Below, piece by piece: positions 1-36,353 of a DNA stretch of 64,000 nucleotides. How positions within the stretch are numbered: position 1 is the first letter of the stretch; the number at the start of each line of letters is the position of its first letter. The stretch spans positions 1 to 64,000 of the forward strand of contig BAAHQB010000014.1 in NCBI GenBank assembly GCA_054601695.1. The letters run 5' to 3'. Both the position numbers and the translations under genes were made by a program. The DNA comes from Amorphochlora amoebiformis. Its lineage: Eukaryota > Cercozoa > Chlorarachniophyceae. The notes under the pieces are model-generated. The model searched no databases and was not told the DNA's origin. It worked only from the letters and a program-made list of their open reading frames with translations.

Positions 1-100
1 GGAGGCCCCCATGGGGCTCCATTGACCATAATGGCGCCATAAGGCAGAAGTGAGTAGGCTGTGGGTCGGACCCCACGGCGAAAACTTTTGTCGCTGAGAG

Positions 101-172
101 TGCCATATGGACAAGTGGTCAGTCCGTTAGCTTTGAGTCTGGGGATCGTGGGTTCGATTCCCAAAAATGTCA
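101..172 (+). other. tRNA-like segment in each subtelomeric unit (degenerate, Gln-like)
   Basis: Bases 106-118 resemble a pol III A box and 151-161 is a perfect B box (GGTTCGATTCC). Between them lies CTTTGAGTC, which aligns with the anticodon loop of eukaryotic tRNA-Gln(UUG). The acceptor stem does not pair and the 5' half of the anticodon stem is mismatched, so this is not a functional tRNA gene. It recurs at the same offset in all eight units, with B boxes at 601, 1045, 1381, 1825, 2269, 2950 and 3400. It may be the head of a tRNA-derived SINE or a relic. Confidence 0.55.
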
Positions 173-2350
173 AAAATTTTCAATTTATCGAAATCTTGAA
201 AAATCTTGGAATAAAGGCCAGATACATTCAAAACCTAACTCCTTATGCTTGGTCTCCTTATATAGGGTTGATAATCTCAATATTCATAACCCTGGAGACT
301 GTTTCCTTGATACTTTGACATGGTTGCCGAGATGGCTATATATATAGTCTGGGCGTAACCCTAACCCTAATCCTAAGTTACGCAGCCCCATCCATAAATA
401 GATGATCTCGTATAACACACATGGGTGTGCAACCCCCTAAGCAACCACCCGGAGGCCCCCATGGGGCTCCATTGACCATAATGGCGCCATAAGGCAGAAG
501 TGAGTAGGCTGTGGGTCGGACCCCACGGCGAAAACTTTTGTCGCTGAGAGTGCCATATGGACAAGTGGTCAGTCCGTTAGCTTTGAGTCTGGGGATCGTG
601 GGTTCGATTCCCAAAAATGTCAAAAATTTTCAATTTATCGAAATCTTGAAAAATCTTGGAATAAAGGCCAGATACATTCAAAACCTAACTCCTTATGCTT
701 GGTCTCCTTATATAGGGTTGATAATCTCAATATTCATAACCCTGGAGACTGTTTCCTTGATACTTTGACATGGTTGCCGAGATGGCTATATATATAGTCT
801 GGGCGTAACCCTAATCCTAAGTTACGCAGCCCCATCCATAAATAGATGATCTCGTATAACACACATGGGTGTGCAACCCCCTAAGCAACCACCCGGAGGC
901 CCCCATGGGGCTCCATTGACCATAATGGCGCCATAAGGCAGAAGTGAGTAGGCTGTGGGTCGGACCCCACGGCGAAAACTTTTGTCGCTGAGAGTGCCAT
1001 ATGGACAAGTGGTCAGTCCGTTAGCTTTGAGTCTGGGGATCGTGGGTTCGATTCCCAAAAATGTCAAAAATTTTCAATTTATCGAAATCTTGAAAAATCT
1101 TGGAATAAAGGCCAGATACATTCAAAACCTAACCCTAACCCTAACCCTAATCCTAAGTTACGCAGCCCCATCCATAAATAGATGATCTCGTATAACACAC
1201 ATGGGTGTGCAACCCCCTAAGCAACCACCCGGAGGCCCCCATGGGGCTCCATTGACCATAATGGCGCCATAAGGCAGAAGTGAGTAGACTGTGGGTCGGA
1301 CCCCACGGCGAAAACTTTTGTCGCTGAGAGTGCCATATGGACAAGTGGTCAGTCCGTTAGCTTTGAGTCTGGGGATCGTGGGTTCGATTCCCAAAAATGT
1401 CAAAAATTTTCAATTTATCGAAATCTTGAAAAATCTTGGAATAAAGGCCAGATACATTCAAAACCTAACTCCTTATGCTTGGTCTCCTTATATAGGGTTG
1501 ATAATCTCAATATTCATAACCCTGGAGACTGTTTCCTTGATACTTTGACATGGTTGCCGAGATGGCTATATATATAGTCTGGGCGTAACCCTAATCCTAA
1601 GTTACGCAGCCCCATCCATAAATAGATGATCTCGTATAACACACATGGGTGTGCAACCCCCTAAGCAACCACCCGGAGGCCCCCATGGGGCTCCATTGAC
1701 CATAATGGCGCCATAAGGCAGAAGTGAGTAGGCTGTGGGTCGGACCCCACGGCGAAAACTTTTGTCGCTGAGAGTGCCATATGGACAAGTGGTCAGTCCG
1801 TTAGCTTTGAGTCTGGGGATCGTGGGTTCGATTCCCAAAAATGTCAAAAATTTTCAATTTATCGAAATCTTGAAAAATCTTGGAATAAAGGCCAGATACA
1901 TTCAAAACCTAACTCCTTATGCTTGGTCTCCTTATATAGGGTTGATAATCTCAATATTCATAACCCTGGAGACTGTTTCCTTGATACTTTGACATGGTTG
2001 CCGAGATGGCTATATATATAGTCTGGGCGTAACCCTAATCCTAAGTTACGCAGCCCCATCCATAAATAGATGATCTCGTATAACACACATGGGTGTGCAA
2101 CCCCCTAAGCAACCACCCGGAGGCCCCCATGGGGCTCCATTGACCATAATGGCGCCATAAGGCAGAAGTGAGTAGGCTGTGGGTCGGACCCCACGGCGAA
2201 AACTTTTGTCGCTGAGAGTGCCATATGGACAAGTGGTCAGTCCGTTAGCTTTGAGTCTGGGGATCGTGGGTTCGATTCCCAAAAATGTCAAAAATTTTCA
2301 ATTTATCGAAATCTTGAAAAATCTTGGAATAAAGGCCAGATACATTCAAA

Positions 2351-2720
2351 ACCCTAACCCTAACCCTAACCCTAACCCTAACCCTAACCCTAACCCTAAC
2401 CCTAACCCTAACCCTAACCCTAACCCTAACCCTAACCCTAACCCTAACCCTAACCCTAACCCTAACCCTAACCCTAACCCTAACCCTAACCCTAACCCTA
2501 ACCCTAACCCTAACCCTAACCCATAACCCTAACCCTAACCCTAACCCTAACCCTAACCCATAACCCTAACCCTAACCCTAACCCTAACCCTAACCCTAAC
2601 CCTAACCCTAACCCTAACCCTAACCCTAACCCTAACCCTAACCCTAACCCTAACCCTAACCCTAACCCTAACCCTAACCCTAACCCTAACCCTAACCCTA
2701 ACCCTAACCCTAACCCTAAT
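2351..2720 (+). repeat. Telomeric CCCTAA array inside subtelomeric unit 6
   Basis: About 60 tandem CCCTAA repeats on the + strand replace the central part of the sixth subtelomeric unit. Two variant CCCATAACCC steps, near 2518 and 2556, interrupt it. The C-rich strand running 5' to 3' into the window matches a left chromosome end with TTAGGG-type telomeres. A shorter version of the same replacement occupies 1128-1152 in unit 3. The terminal telomere itself is not in the window. Confidence 0.95.
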
Positions 2721-3445
2721 CCTAAGTTACGCAGCCCCATCCATAAATAGATGATCTCGTATAACACACATGGGTGTGCAACCCCCTAAGCAACCACCCG
2801 GAGGCCCCCATGGGGCTCCATTGACCATAATGGCGCCATAAGGCAGAAGTGAGTAGGCTGTGGGTCGGACCCCACGGCGAAAACTTTTGTCGCTGAGAGT
2901 GCCATATGGACAAGTGGTCAGTCCGTTAGCTTTGAGTCTGGGGATCGTGGGTTCGATTCCCAAAAATGTCAAAAATTTTCAATTTATCGAAATCTTGAAA
3001 AATCTTGGAATAAAGGCCAGATACATTCAAAACCTAACTCCTTATGCTTGGTCTCCTTATATAGGGTTGATAATCTCAATATTCATAACCCTGGAGACTG
3101 TTTCCTTGATACTTTGACATGGTTGCCGAGATGGCTATATATATAGTCTGGGCGTAACCCTAACCCTAATCCTAAGTTACGCAGCCCCATCCATAAATAG
3201 ATGATCTCGTATAACACACATGGGTGTGCAACCCCCTAAGCAACCACCCGGAGGCCCCCATGGGGCTCCATTGACCATAATGGCGCCATAAGGCAGAAGT
3301 GAGTAGACTGTGGGTCGGACCCCACGGCGAAAACTTTTGTCGCTGAGAGTGCCATATGGACAAGTGGTCAGTCCGTTAGCTTTGAGTCTGGGGATCGTGG
3401 GTTCGATTCCCAAAAATGTCAAAAATTTTAACCCTAACCCTTACC

Positions 3446-3755
3446 CAACTCTAGCAACTGGCTAGGTTTTTCTTGAAGTAGATTAAATAGCAAGACTGGA
3501 TTAATTAAACTCACTCTAGTTATTCTCTAGATTTAGTAATTACTAGAATTAGTACAATTTAGACATGCACTGATTATTTTTAAAATCCATGTATACGTGT
3601 AATTTTGGTATATGTAGTAAACGCCTGGTATGTTCTAGATGTAGTGTAGAGAGTATAAGGCTTATTTAACGTTTGTGCTTTGCGCGCTGGAGGGCGTGAG
3701 TCAAGACTGAAAGTGCGGCCTGGGTTTGTCATGACCAAGAAAACAATCTGTTAAG
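3446..3755. other. CTAG-rich unique spacer between subtelomere and gene A
   Basis: This stretch follows the last telomeric stub (about 3430-3445). It lacks (TA)n tracts and is rich in CTAG-containing words such as CTCTAG, TCTAGA and ACTAG. It lies just beyond the 3' end of the minus-strand gene A. No coding signal is visible. Its composition matches the spacers at 27880-29660 and 51073-51878. Confidence 0.5.
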
Positions 3756-11458
<7,703 letters not shown>

Positions 11459-11578
11459 ACCTTATCTAACCTCGCCGTGACACCAGAGGGGGGAGGAGAG
11501 GGCTGAGAGACGAGACGGACACATCCACAGACCCTACTAGAGCCTCAGAAGAGACCAAACGAGCAGCTAGCTACAGTT
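11459..11578. promoter_or_regulatory. Putative bidirectional promoter, genes A and B
   Basis: Only about 120 bases separate the likely gene A start (ATG at 11458, minus) from the gene B ATG at 11579. The segment is GC-balanced and free of microsatellites, unlike the surrounding introns. It includes a purine-rich GGGGGGAGGAGAGGG stretch near 11490. No TATA box is obvious. This assignment is by position only. Confidence 0.4.
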
Positions 11579-26866
<15,288 letters not shown>

Positions 26867-26889
26867 ACACAGGTACTTACACATTCACA

Positions 26890-26898
26890 TATATAATT

Positions 26899-26995
<97 letters not shown>

Positions 26996-27008
26996 ATGTG
27001 TGTTGTTG

Positions 27009-27087
<79 letters not shown>

Positions 27088-27195
27088 GATACGTATACAT
27101 GTACATAAATGTTCATGGTATATATGTGTATGTATGTGTGTATATGTATATATATATACACATATATATATATATATATATATATGTATATGTAT

Positions 27196-27239
<44 letters not shown>

Positions 27240-27370
27240 ACACATGAAATAGGGTTGCATTTAGAATATAATACTTGTGTGTACATGTATATATATATAT
27301 ATATATATATTACATATATATGTGTATGTGTGTATATGTATATGTGTATATATGTGTACATACATGTACA

Positions 27371-27417
<47 letters not shown>

Positions 27418-27469
27418 TATGTATTTGTATATATATATATATATATATTTATTTATTTATTTATAGATG

Positions 27470-27564
<95 letters not shown>

Positions 27565-27616
27565 TGTGTATGTATATGTATTGTTTTTACGGGTATTATG
27601 TACATAATATTTACAA

Positions 27617-27662
<46 letters not shown>

Positions 27663-27746
27663 GTATATATATGTACACATGTGCGTATGTGTATGTGCAT
27701 ATGTATATGTGTATACAAATTTGTTTATATATATGTATGTATATGA

Positions 27747-27844
<98 letters not shown>

Positions 27845-27850
27845 ATACCT
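26890..27850. repeat. (TA)n block downstream of gene B
   Basis: Alternating TA/GTA microsatellites follow the gene B stop. No coding or RNA gene is seen. Confidence 0.9.
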
Positions 27851-27879
27851 AAAGGTCGATGATCTTGATCGTCGGCAAA

Positions 27880-29660
27880 CATTTTACCAGTCGCGCGAGA
27901 TTTCGGTCATGGTATAATCAATCCTAGTCATCTAGAAACTAGAGGGAGTATAATCAATCCTAGCAATCTAGAAACTAGAGGGAGTATAATGAATCCTAGC
28001 AATCTAGAAACTAGAGGGAGTCTGAGGGTCTGACATCCAAAGCAGCGCGTGATCGTGATCCATGTTCCATCTAGCAATCACCAATGGGCCATACATACCA
28101 CAACTCGACTCAGGTAATATGGTTACCTATGGTACGTGTACAGTACGTCTAGACTAAACTGGCACTAGTCTAGCTAGTGGCATCGCGTGATCTAGATGAT
28201 ACTCCGAGAGTCTCTAGTGTCGATTAGATCTACTCAATACGTGTCAGAGTGTAGCAGTGTCTAGAATATCCAGAGTATCTTCTAACTATAGCTAGTAGAC
28301 TAAATCTAGACTAGTGGAGTCACTACTAGACTGTGAATCATAATATTTCCATAATGAACATTCAATGATCTACTAGATCTAGATTATCTAGATTAAATAT
28401 AGTATCTAGATCATAGAATCTAGATTATATATATATACCGTTACTGACTCACTGCCTCTGGTGCCTAGACGCTGGAGACGCGGTGCCCTACGTACCAGAC
28501 GTAGTAGACTCAAATACAGTGTGTCAGTGACTGACCAGCATCTCCGTAGAGCATATGTAAGGGTATCAAACTAATCATGATACTCTAAATACTATGGCTA
28601 GCCCATCTATGCTGGATCAATTTTAAAAAGCTAGGGTTACTATTAAATATCAATGCCCATGACGACTCTTTGTCAGTGTCTCGCAAGCATTGATATTTGG
28701 GATAGCATTGCAAACTAGTCTAACCTAGCTAACTCACGCACAGTAGTTTTTATATGTCCCGAAATTTGTGCAGGCTACATAAACTCTGGGCCTCCACCAC
28801 CACAACACACCTTCCGATATGTATGACACGTGTCGGTACTTATCCGTATGTACGTATCATAACGGTTAGTACACGTTCGTACGTACGTATAAAAAGTATA
28901 GGTTGAGATACGCATCTGATGATATACTGCGGCTTGTGGCCCATGATGCGTAGGTATGTGGATTACATTTATGCGTACGTATGTGTAGTGGTTGTCTAGG
29001 TTGTATACTACGTATTGACAGTATTGTTGACGTCCATTGATACGTATGCCACATACGAAGAAATCTAACTTGAGACCGGCACCTTCAGTAGCGAGTCTTT
29101 AGTCTCTAGTTAATGCTAGTGTCTGAGTGTTCCGTACATCTCGTATATACACTAACTACTCATACATACTAGTACTAGAGTAGTCGTATTCGAATCTGAA
29201 GTTACGTCTAGTGTCTAGAGTGTTCAGTATATCACAGTACAAGTAGTACTGTAGTAGGTCGATACTCTCTAGAATCTAGATAATGTCTAAACCCACTAGA
29301 TCATGAATATACATGAATACAGTCTATGGCTATTAGACTATCTACTTATTACGAAATCAAAACAAAGTATCACAACTAGCATAACTTCAATGTAGACTGT
29401 AATTATTTATAGGAGCCTGAGCCAATAGAATTATTAATATCCGATCGAGTACAAAACCTCTTCCGGACTGTAGAATAATCATTAGTCAAATGTTAACTGT
29501 AAAAACAGCCAAGCCCCATTTAGGTACATGTATACAGTTGGTGGTGTATAGCTATATATATATACGGTTTAGTCCCATTATCTAGATTATTTTGATGAAC
29601 ACTGGTCTAGATAGGCTCTAGACTATCTAGAGCTAGCGGGGAATAGTGGATCTATCTAGT
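27880..29660. other. CTAG-rich intergenic island between convergent genes B and C
   Basis: About 1.8 kb with only short TA runs and unusually dense CTAG words (TCTAGA, ACTAGT, CTAGACTAG). It starts with three copies of a 39-base unit (TCCTAGCAATCTAGAAACTA; 27911-28025). I find no exon chain or RNA gene. It lies between the stops of gene B (26866) and gene C (29820). Confidence 0.7.
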
Positions 29661-29800
29661 ACATGAAGCAAGTCCACGGTACTGCCTTCGACACGACAAC
29701 CGACACACCATTCGACACGCCATTCGACACGCCATCCGACACGGCATCCGACACGGCAGCCGACGTGGCATCTCACATGGCATCATCCATCCATCAATAT
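29660..29800 (+). repeat. 12-bp repeat GACACGCCATTC downstream of gene C
   Basis: Six to seven degenerate dodecamers lie between the CTAG island and the gene C stop. They are open in several frames (DTPF on plus, CRMA on minus), and no translation is supported. Confidence 0.7.
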
Positions 29801-29819
29801 GCCTTCAATAATTCAACTA

Positions 29820-29864
29820 CTACTTGCTGTGCATGCGCTTCTTGTGGGCTGCATATATATATAT

Positions 29865-29953
<89 letters not shown>

Positions 29954-30024
29954 GCTGTTGTCCATCAATGTAAATTATACATAATTAAATGTACTATGTA
30001 CATATATGTATATGTATATATATG

Positions 30025-30067
<43 letters not shown>

Positions 30068-30758
30068 CAATATATATATATATATATATATTACATGTAT
30101 ATGTATTACATGTGTATGTGTATATATATATAATATTATGTGTATGTATGTGTATTATATATGTATATGTATGTTTGTGTGTATATGTATGTATGTGTAT
30201 GTATATGTGTGTATGTATATGTATACATACATATGTATGACATACATATGTATGCTTGTGTATTGATTTGTACATAAATATGGATATATTGTATAGTTTG
30301 GCATAGTATGTGTATTATCCACTCGTGTAGGCAGTTAATATGGATATATGGTATAGTTTGGCATAGTATGTGTATGTGTATTATCCACCCGTGTAGGCAG
30401 TTAATATGGATGTACGGTATAGTTTGGCACAGTGTATGTGTTATGTATTATGTACCCGTGTAGCCACTTCTCTGTGTGAAGCGCTTGCCACACTCTTCGC
30501 AACGATACGCCTTTTCACCCTAACAGTATGTGTATTCTATGTAACACCTATGTATATATACACATACACATCTATATATATATATATATATATACATACA
30601 CATCTATATATATATATATGTATAATATATATATATATATATATATAGACATAGACATATTTACATGTATATTCACACACAAGCACACATACACATATAT
30701 ATATATATATGAATGTATCATATATATATACATATACACATACATATATATATATATA

Positions 30759-30795
<37 letters not shown>

Positions 30796-31411
30796 CGAGC
30801 GCAAGGATGTGGTGTATTGCGGTAGTCTAATTTGATTTGGTTGAGAGGCGTTTCAAATAATGCGTTTGGCTTATTTTTCCTCTTGGATGATGACGAATCA
30901 TTATGGCTTCAGACCCGTTTCACATCTCCACTTGGATCATCACGAATCCATCCAAATGGATCACTCACTTATGTAACCAATTCCCACTCCATCCAAATGG
31001 ATCACTTATGTAACCAACTCCCACAACTCGGATGCTTGACATTTTCCCTAGTCTTCCTAAATTCCAAAGGAACCAACGCATGCTTCCGACCATTATTGGC
31101 CCAGTAGTCTTGGTCTATCTTTAGATATATATCCAAACTGTACCATCATTGGCCCACTAGTCTTGGTCTAGCTTTAGATATTAGCCTTATTGGCCCACTA
31201 GTCTCGGTGTATCCATGTGGACGTAAGTGTAGGCGGAGTGTGGTCTATCTCCGGGTAGTTGATACTAGTTGGGTACTCATACTTTCTCTGTTGGGTACTC
31301 ATACTTTCTCTGTTGGGTATTCATGCCTTCTCTGTTGGGTACTCATACCTTCTCTGTAGAGAAACTCATATCGTGTTGCTTTCACAATGCATACACATAC
31401 ACACACAAATA

Positions 31412-31464
<53 letters not shown>

Positions 31465-32035
31465 CATATATACACACACACATATATATATATAATTATA
31501 TATATATATATATACATATAATATAATATAAAGATATTTGGTGTGATTTTTTTTAAATATGTGTAGTCGAATTGTGGTTTGTTTTGGCAGGTTCGTGAGG
31601 ATTCGGTTTCGGTTTCGGTTTCGGTTTCGGTTTCGGCTGGTCGGGTGCGAATGTTAACGATGCTTGGCTTCGAATGTTAACATACGTTGGATGCGAATGT
31701 TAACATAAGTTGGATGCGAATGTTAACATAAGTTGGATGCGAATGTTAACATAAGTTGGATGCGAATGTTAAGTTGGATGCGAATGTTAACAATGGTTGG
31801 ATGCGAATGGTGTGTGTGTCGTTGTTGTTGTTGTTGTTGTTAGTAGTAGTAGTGCATGTGTTTTGTTTACCGTGTGTATGAGCAGGTGCCTTTTAAGGTT
31901 GTACTTGTTGTCAAAGCTCTTGTTACACAGCGAACACACAAACGGACGAAGCGAGAAAGGACTGCTCCTATCCCCGATATATTATTCATACTCATATCTA
32001 TGTTATTTGCACACACACACACACACAAACAACAC

Positions 32036-32084
<49 letters not shown>

Positions 32085-32164
32085 GTATAAATACATATCT
32101 GTATATGTACGTACATATATATATATAATATGTTACATGTATTATATATGTGGATATACTATAA

Positions 32165-32206
<42 letters not shown>

Positions 32207-32240
32207 ACATGTTACATATATCATATGTGGATATATAATA

Positions 32241-32303
<63 letters not shown>

Positions 32304-33341
32304 CATATATATATAGTAAAAGAGATTACTTCCAGCCCTGGGCGTTATGTTTTCCTTCTCGAACATGCTCCTAATGCAAACATATCATATCATATTCCAT
32401 ATCATATCATACCATACCATTCCATGAACATGCTCCTAATGCTTACATATCATGTCATATCATAATGCGAACATATCATATCATATTCCATATCATATCA
32501 TACCATAACATTCCATGAACATGCTCCTAATGCAAACATATATCATATCATATCATACCATATCATATCATACCATACCATTCCATACTATATCACTACC
32601 TTCCTTCTCGAACATGCAAACATATCATATCATGTTCCATATCATGTTCCATATCACACCACATCATACCATTCCATACTAATGCAAACATATCATATCA
32701 TGTTCCATATCATGTTCCATATCACACCACATCATACCATTCCATACTAATGCAAAAATATCATATCATATTCCATATCATATTCCATATCATACCATAT
32801 CATACCATTCCATACTATATCACTACCTTCCTTCTAGAAAACCATGCATGTATATCTAGATACATTGGATAACTGGACCATATAAAGGTCTATTATGTGT
32901 ATCTTAGCATATAAATGTGTGTTATGTGTATCTTAGCATACAAATGTGTATTATATGTATCTTAACATATAAATGTGTATTAGGTGTACCTTGAGAGCAG
33001 CCAATTGGGAGAATCGAACATTGCAAACCTATGTATACATCTTTCACGCTAAACATTCATACAAACACACATGCATCTTTTATAAATACTTATATATATA
33101 GATGTATATATATATATATATATAATGTATGTATATTAGTAGATCTTTTTCATTCGTAGTGAGTTGAAGAGTAATTGTAGTAGTAGTTGTGATAACAATA
33201 ATAATAATGAGAAGTGGACAAATATCACACCCAATCACATCATTATATCATATATATTTATATATATATAATAATAATAATCAGAATTGTACAAATATCA
33301 CACAAGTACACAATCGCAGACACCAATAATCACGTCATTAT

Positions 33342-33389
<48 letters not shown>

Positions 33390-33476
33390 TATAGTATAAT
33401 AATAATCAGAAATTGTACAAATTTCAAATACACACAATCGCAGACACAAATAATCACATCATTATATCATATTATA

Positions 33477-33516
<40 letters not shown>

Positions 33517-33546
33517 TATGTGTATATATATATATATATATATAAA

Positions 33547-33609
<63 letters not shown>

Positions 33610-34454
33610 ATTTAGTATGTAAACATAATGCATATGTATGTATATGTACATATACATACACACACACACATATATATATATATGTATATATGTATATGTA
33701 TATATGTATATGTATATATGTATATGTATATATATACATATATAATCGTATCACATATACATACCGGACAAGCAAAGGGTTTTGCTTCCACGGCTCTCAG
33801 GACCTATTAAGTCATACAAAATCAAATTTAAACTCTCACCTCCTCATGCTGTATACACATACACATACAAACAACGGAATTGCCTTTTCCTATACTGCCT
33901 CCCACACATACACAACCGAATTGCCTTATACTATACTGCTTCCTACACATACACAACCGAATTGCCTTATATAGCTTCCTACATATACACAACCGAATTG
34001 CCTTGTAGTATATTGGTTGATACAAACACACCCTGACTTATAGTATATTGGTTGATACAAACACACCCTGCCATTCGCAATGCTTCATACACATCCTCGT
34101 TCATAATGAATCATACACACACACCCTCATTCGCAATGCTTCATACACACTCAAACACCTTCTCATTCGTAATGCTTGATACAAACACCTTGTCATTCGC
34201 AATGCTTGATACACACAGCGTATCATTCGCAATGCTTGATACACACACACACAGCCCTCCATGACAGTGCTTGATACACACACACACAGCCCTCCATGAC
34301 AGTGGTTGATACACACACACACAGCCCTCCATGACAGTGGTTGATACACACACAACCTTCCATCCATGACAGTGGTTGATACACACACACACACAGCCCT
34401 CCATCACAATGGTTCATAAAAACACATCCTCATACCTATAACCTCACACACTCG

Positions 34455-34502
<48 letters not shown>

Positions 34503-34543
34503 ATATATACTATATATACATATATATATATATATATTATATG

Positions 34544-34579
<36 letters not shown>

Positions 34580-35232
34580 GTTGTTGTAATATATTTGTTT
34601 TCAGTATCAGTGTATACACAGTGTATACACAGTGTATACACAGCGTACGTATACACAGTGTATACACCTCTTGGAGCTTCTTTTTCTTTTCGGCCTCGTG
34701 CTCCCTCTCAACTCTCGGGTTTACCACCTGTATGTAACAACAACATATCACCTTAAATACAACAGGGCTTACCACCTGTATCTGTATGTAACAACAACAT
34801 ATCACCTTAAATACAACATACCCACCAACTGTAACAACAACATATCACCTTAAATACAACATACTCACCAACTGTAGCAACATATCACCTTAATACAACA
34901 TACTCACCAACTGTAACGACATATCACCTTAAATACAACATACTCACAGTACATAAAGAGTTGTACACAAGCGGGTGTGCATACAAGTATATAGTGACAA
35001 GCAGGTGTGCATACAACCACTCACAAGCAGGTGTACATACAAACATACAAACACTATGTGAAATACTCACAACCACATGTCATGTACATATAAACAACCA
35101 CTCTTACGTACATATAAACTCAAGCTCTTACGTACATATAAACAACCACTCTTAAACCCACCAACTGTCGAAAGCCTTATATTTAAATACATACATATAT
35201 AACTACATGTATACACACATATACACACACAT

Positions 35233-35307
<75 letters not shown>

Positions 35308-35408
35308 GGTGTGTGTATATATATTTGTGTGTGTGTGTAATTATATGTAATGTTTACATACATATTCATATTACACCGAACATAGATATTACACTGAATT
35401 AAAACATC

Positions 35409-35472
<64 letters not shown>

Positions 35473-35964
35473 TAAAAGAGCGATAATGATGACAATAGAA
35501 AGTGATATGAATATACACCGCGTTTCCCTGGCGATATTCAGAGACTGATCTGGGCGATCGACTAGGCCTACATGGAACATACATCAAACCAAATACATCA
35601 AACCAAATACATCAACCAAAATACATCATCAAACCAAATACGTCAACCCAACTCAACCCAACCCACACATCCAATCACCCATAACCAATCACAACCAACC
35701 ACAAACAACTACCAATCGTGACTAATGCTACCAACCATGGCTAATGCTACCAGCCATGAGTAATGCTACCAGCCATGAGTAATGGGTAGCAAGCACGAGT
35801 AATGGGTAGCAAGCACGAGTAATGGTAGCAAGCACGGGCAACGTTAGGAGATGGTGATGTGTTGTTTGAGACGTGACATTGGTAATGCAGGAGGCATTGG
35901 CAATGAAGGCGGCATTTTTAACGAAGGCAACCGACTCGTCCGCTTAGGCGACCTCAAATTCGAT
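29820..35964 (-). CDS. Gene C: C2H2 zinc-finger protein (5' end unresolved)
   Basis: Minus-strand exons: 35964-35932, 35567-35519, 34727-34668, 33803-33765, 32370-32330, 31961-31871, 30519-30456 and 29848-29820 (stop TAG at 29822-29820). Phases agree throughout. Translated pieces run [26 protein letters not shown], a charged helix ([15 protein letters not shown]), [13 protein letters not shown] and then two C2H2 fingers. Finger 1 is [21 protein letters not shown] (Cys-x2-Cys-x12-His-x3-His), followed by a TGEK linker formed across an intron. Finger 2 (CEECGKRF to HKKRMH) is split by another intron with its His pair in the last exon. A degenerate finger may precede them at 33803-32330. It is probably a nuclear DNA- or RNA-binding protein. 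The start codon was not found and should lie above 35965. Confidence 0.82.
30280..30455 (-). repeat. Array of a gene C 5' splice junction
   Basis: On the minus strand the exon ends CTACACGG|GTACATAATAC. Downstream, two to three about 70-bp units repeat CTACACGG|GTGGATAATAC or CTACACGAGTGG plus CCAAACTATACC. Exon end, donor and intron start are all copied. Confidence 0.8.
31620..31800 (+). repeat. 23-bp minisatellite (GTTGGATGCGAATGTTAACA), gene C intron
   Basis: Seven units and a preceding (TTTCGG)n run lie in the intron below the exon at 31871. A GTT/AGT microsatellite follows at 31820-31850. Confidence 0.85.
32371..32830 (-). repeat. Array including the gene C acceptor at 32371
   Basis: On the minus strand the exon starts after GCATTAG with GAGCATGTTCGAGAAGG. 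The GCATTAG|GAGCATGTTC block recurs near 32425 and 32516, and partly near 32600 and 32690, separated by ATATCATATCATACC-type repeats. Confidence 0.75.
34020..34440 (+). repeat. About 35-bp minisatellite (CACACAGCCCTCCATGACAG), gene C intron
   Basis: Around twelve degenerate units run between the exons at 34668 and 33803. They include GTATAC/CA-rich spacers. The open frames here are repeat artefacts. Confidence 0.8.
34728..34960 (-). repeat. Array including the gene C acceptor at 34728
   Basis: On the minus strand the exon begins TACAG|GTGGTAAACCCGAG. The next repeat upstream reads TACAG|GTGGTAAGCCC, and further units keep AACAACATATCACCTT (plus strand) without the AG. At least one extra intact acceptor is therefore present. 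Confidence 0.75.
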
Positions 35965-36197
35965 CTGGGTGTGTTATAAACCTATATGTATGTGGAATGT
36001 GCAAACGATGTGGGTGTGTTATAAAACTATATGTATGTGGAATGTGCAAACCTATGTATATATATAAATATATACATACAATATGTATATATATATATAT
36101 ATATATATATGTCTGTACATATATAATATATAATATAATATATATATATATATATATAAATATTTATATACATGTATATATATACATGAATACATAT

Positions 36198-36287
36198 CTA
36201 TTGTTAAAGCATGAAGAGTAGATATTGATAGATTGTTCAAGTATCGTCGAACGTATTTTATATTTCACAGATACCTGGGGATCGCTG

Positions 36288-36292
<5 letters not shown>
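36198..36292 (+). repeat. Dispersed repeat, copy 2
   Basis: This is homologous to 4896-5010: ATTGTTAAAGC, GAAGAGTAGATATTGATAG and GGGGATCGCTGGAAT occur in the same order. It is flanked by (TA)n on both sides, suggesting insertion into or expansion around TA DNA. Confidence 0.5.

Positions 36293-36353
<61 letters not shown>

Larger units (their letters stand above)
1..3430 (+). repeat. Subtelomeric tandem repeat, eight units
   Basis: Units begin with GGAGGCCCCCATGGGGCTCC at 1, 451, 895, 1231, 1675, 2119, 2800 and 3250. The usual length is 444 or 450 bases, differing by one CCCTAA. The unit at 895 is shortened to 336 bases, the one at 2119 is lengthened to 681 by a telomeric array, and the last stops at about 3430. 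Copies are nearly identical (for example one G/A change at 1287 and 3306), so they were recently homogenised. Each full unit carries a short telomeric stub between GCGTAAC and GTTACGC. The repeated open frames of 63-85 codons inside the units show no protein family and are not annotated as genes. Confidence 0.95.

Noticed and set aside
101-172. Functional tRNA-Gln gene
   Set aside because: The acceptor arms do not pair and the anticodon stem is broken. Only the internal promoter boxes and loop are tRNA-like.
2179-2767. Asn-Pro and Leu-Gly repeat ORFs
   Set aside because: They are translations of the CCCTAA telomeric array.
61-3422. Repeated 63-, 81- and 85-codon ORFs in the subtelomeric units
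   Set aside because: They occur on both strands of a tandem repeat, the plus-strand ones begin with GTG, and they match no family. They are shared only because the units are identical.
29663-29850. Plus-strand Thr/Asp-rich coding region
   Set aside because: It is a 12-bp repeat next to the minus-strand terminal zinc-finger exon (29848-29820), and no donor or acceptor supports a plus exon.
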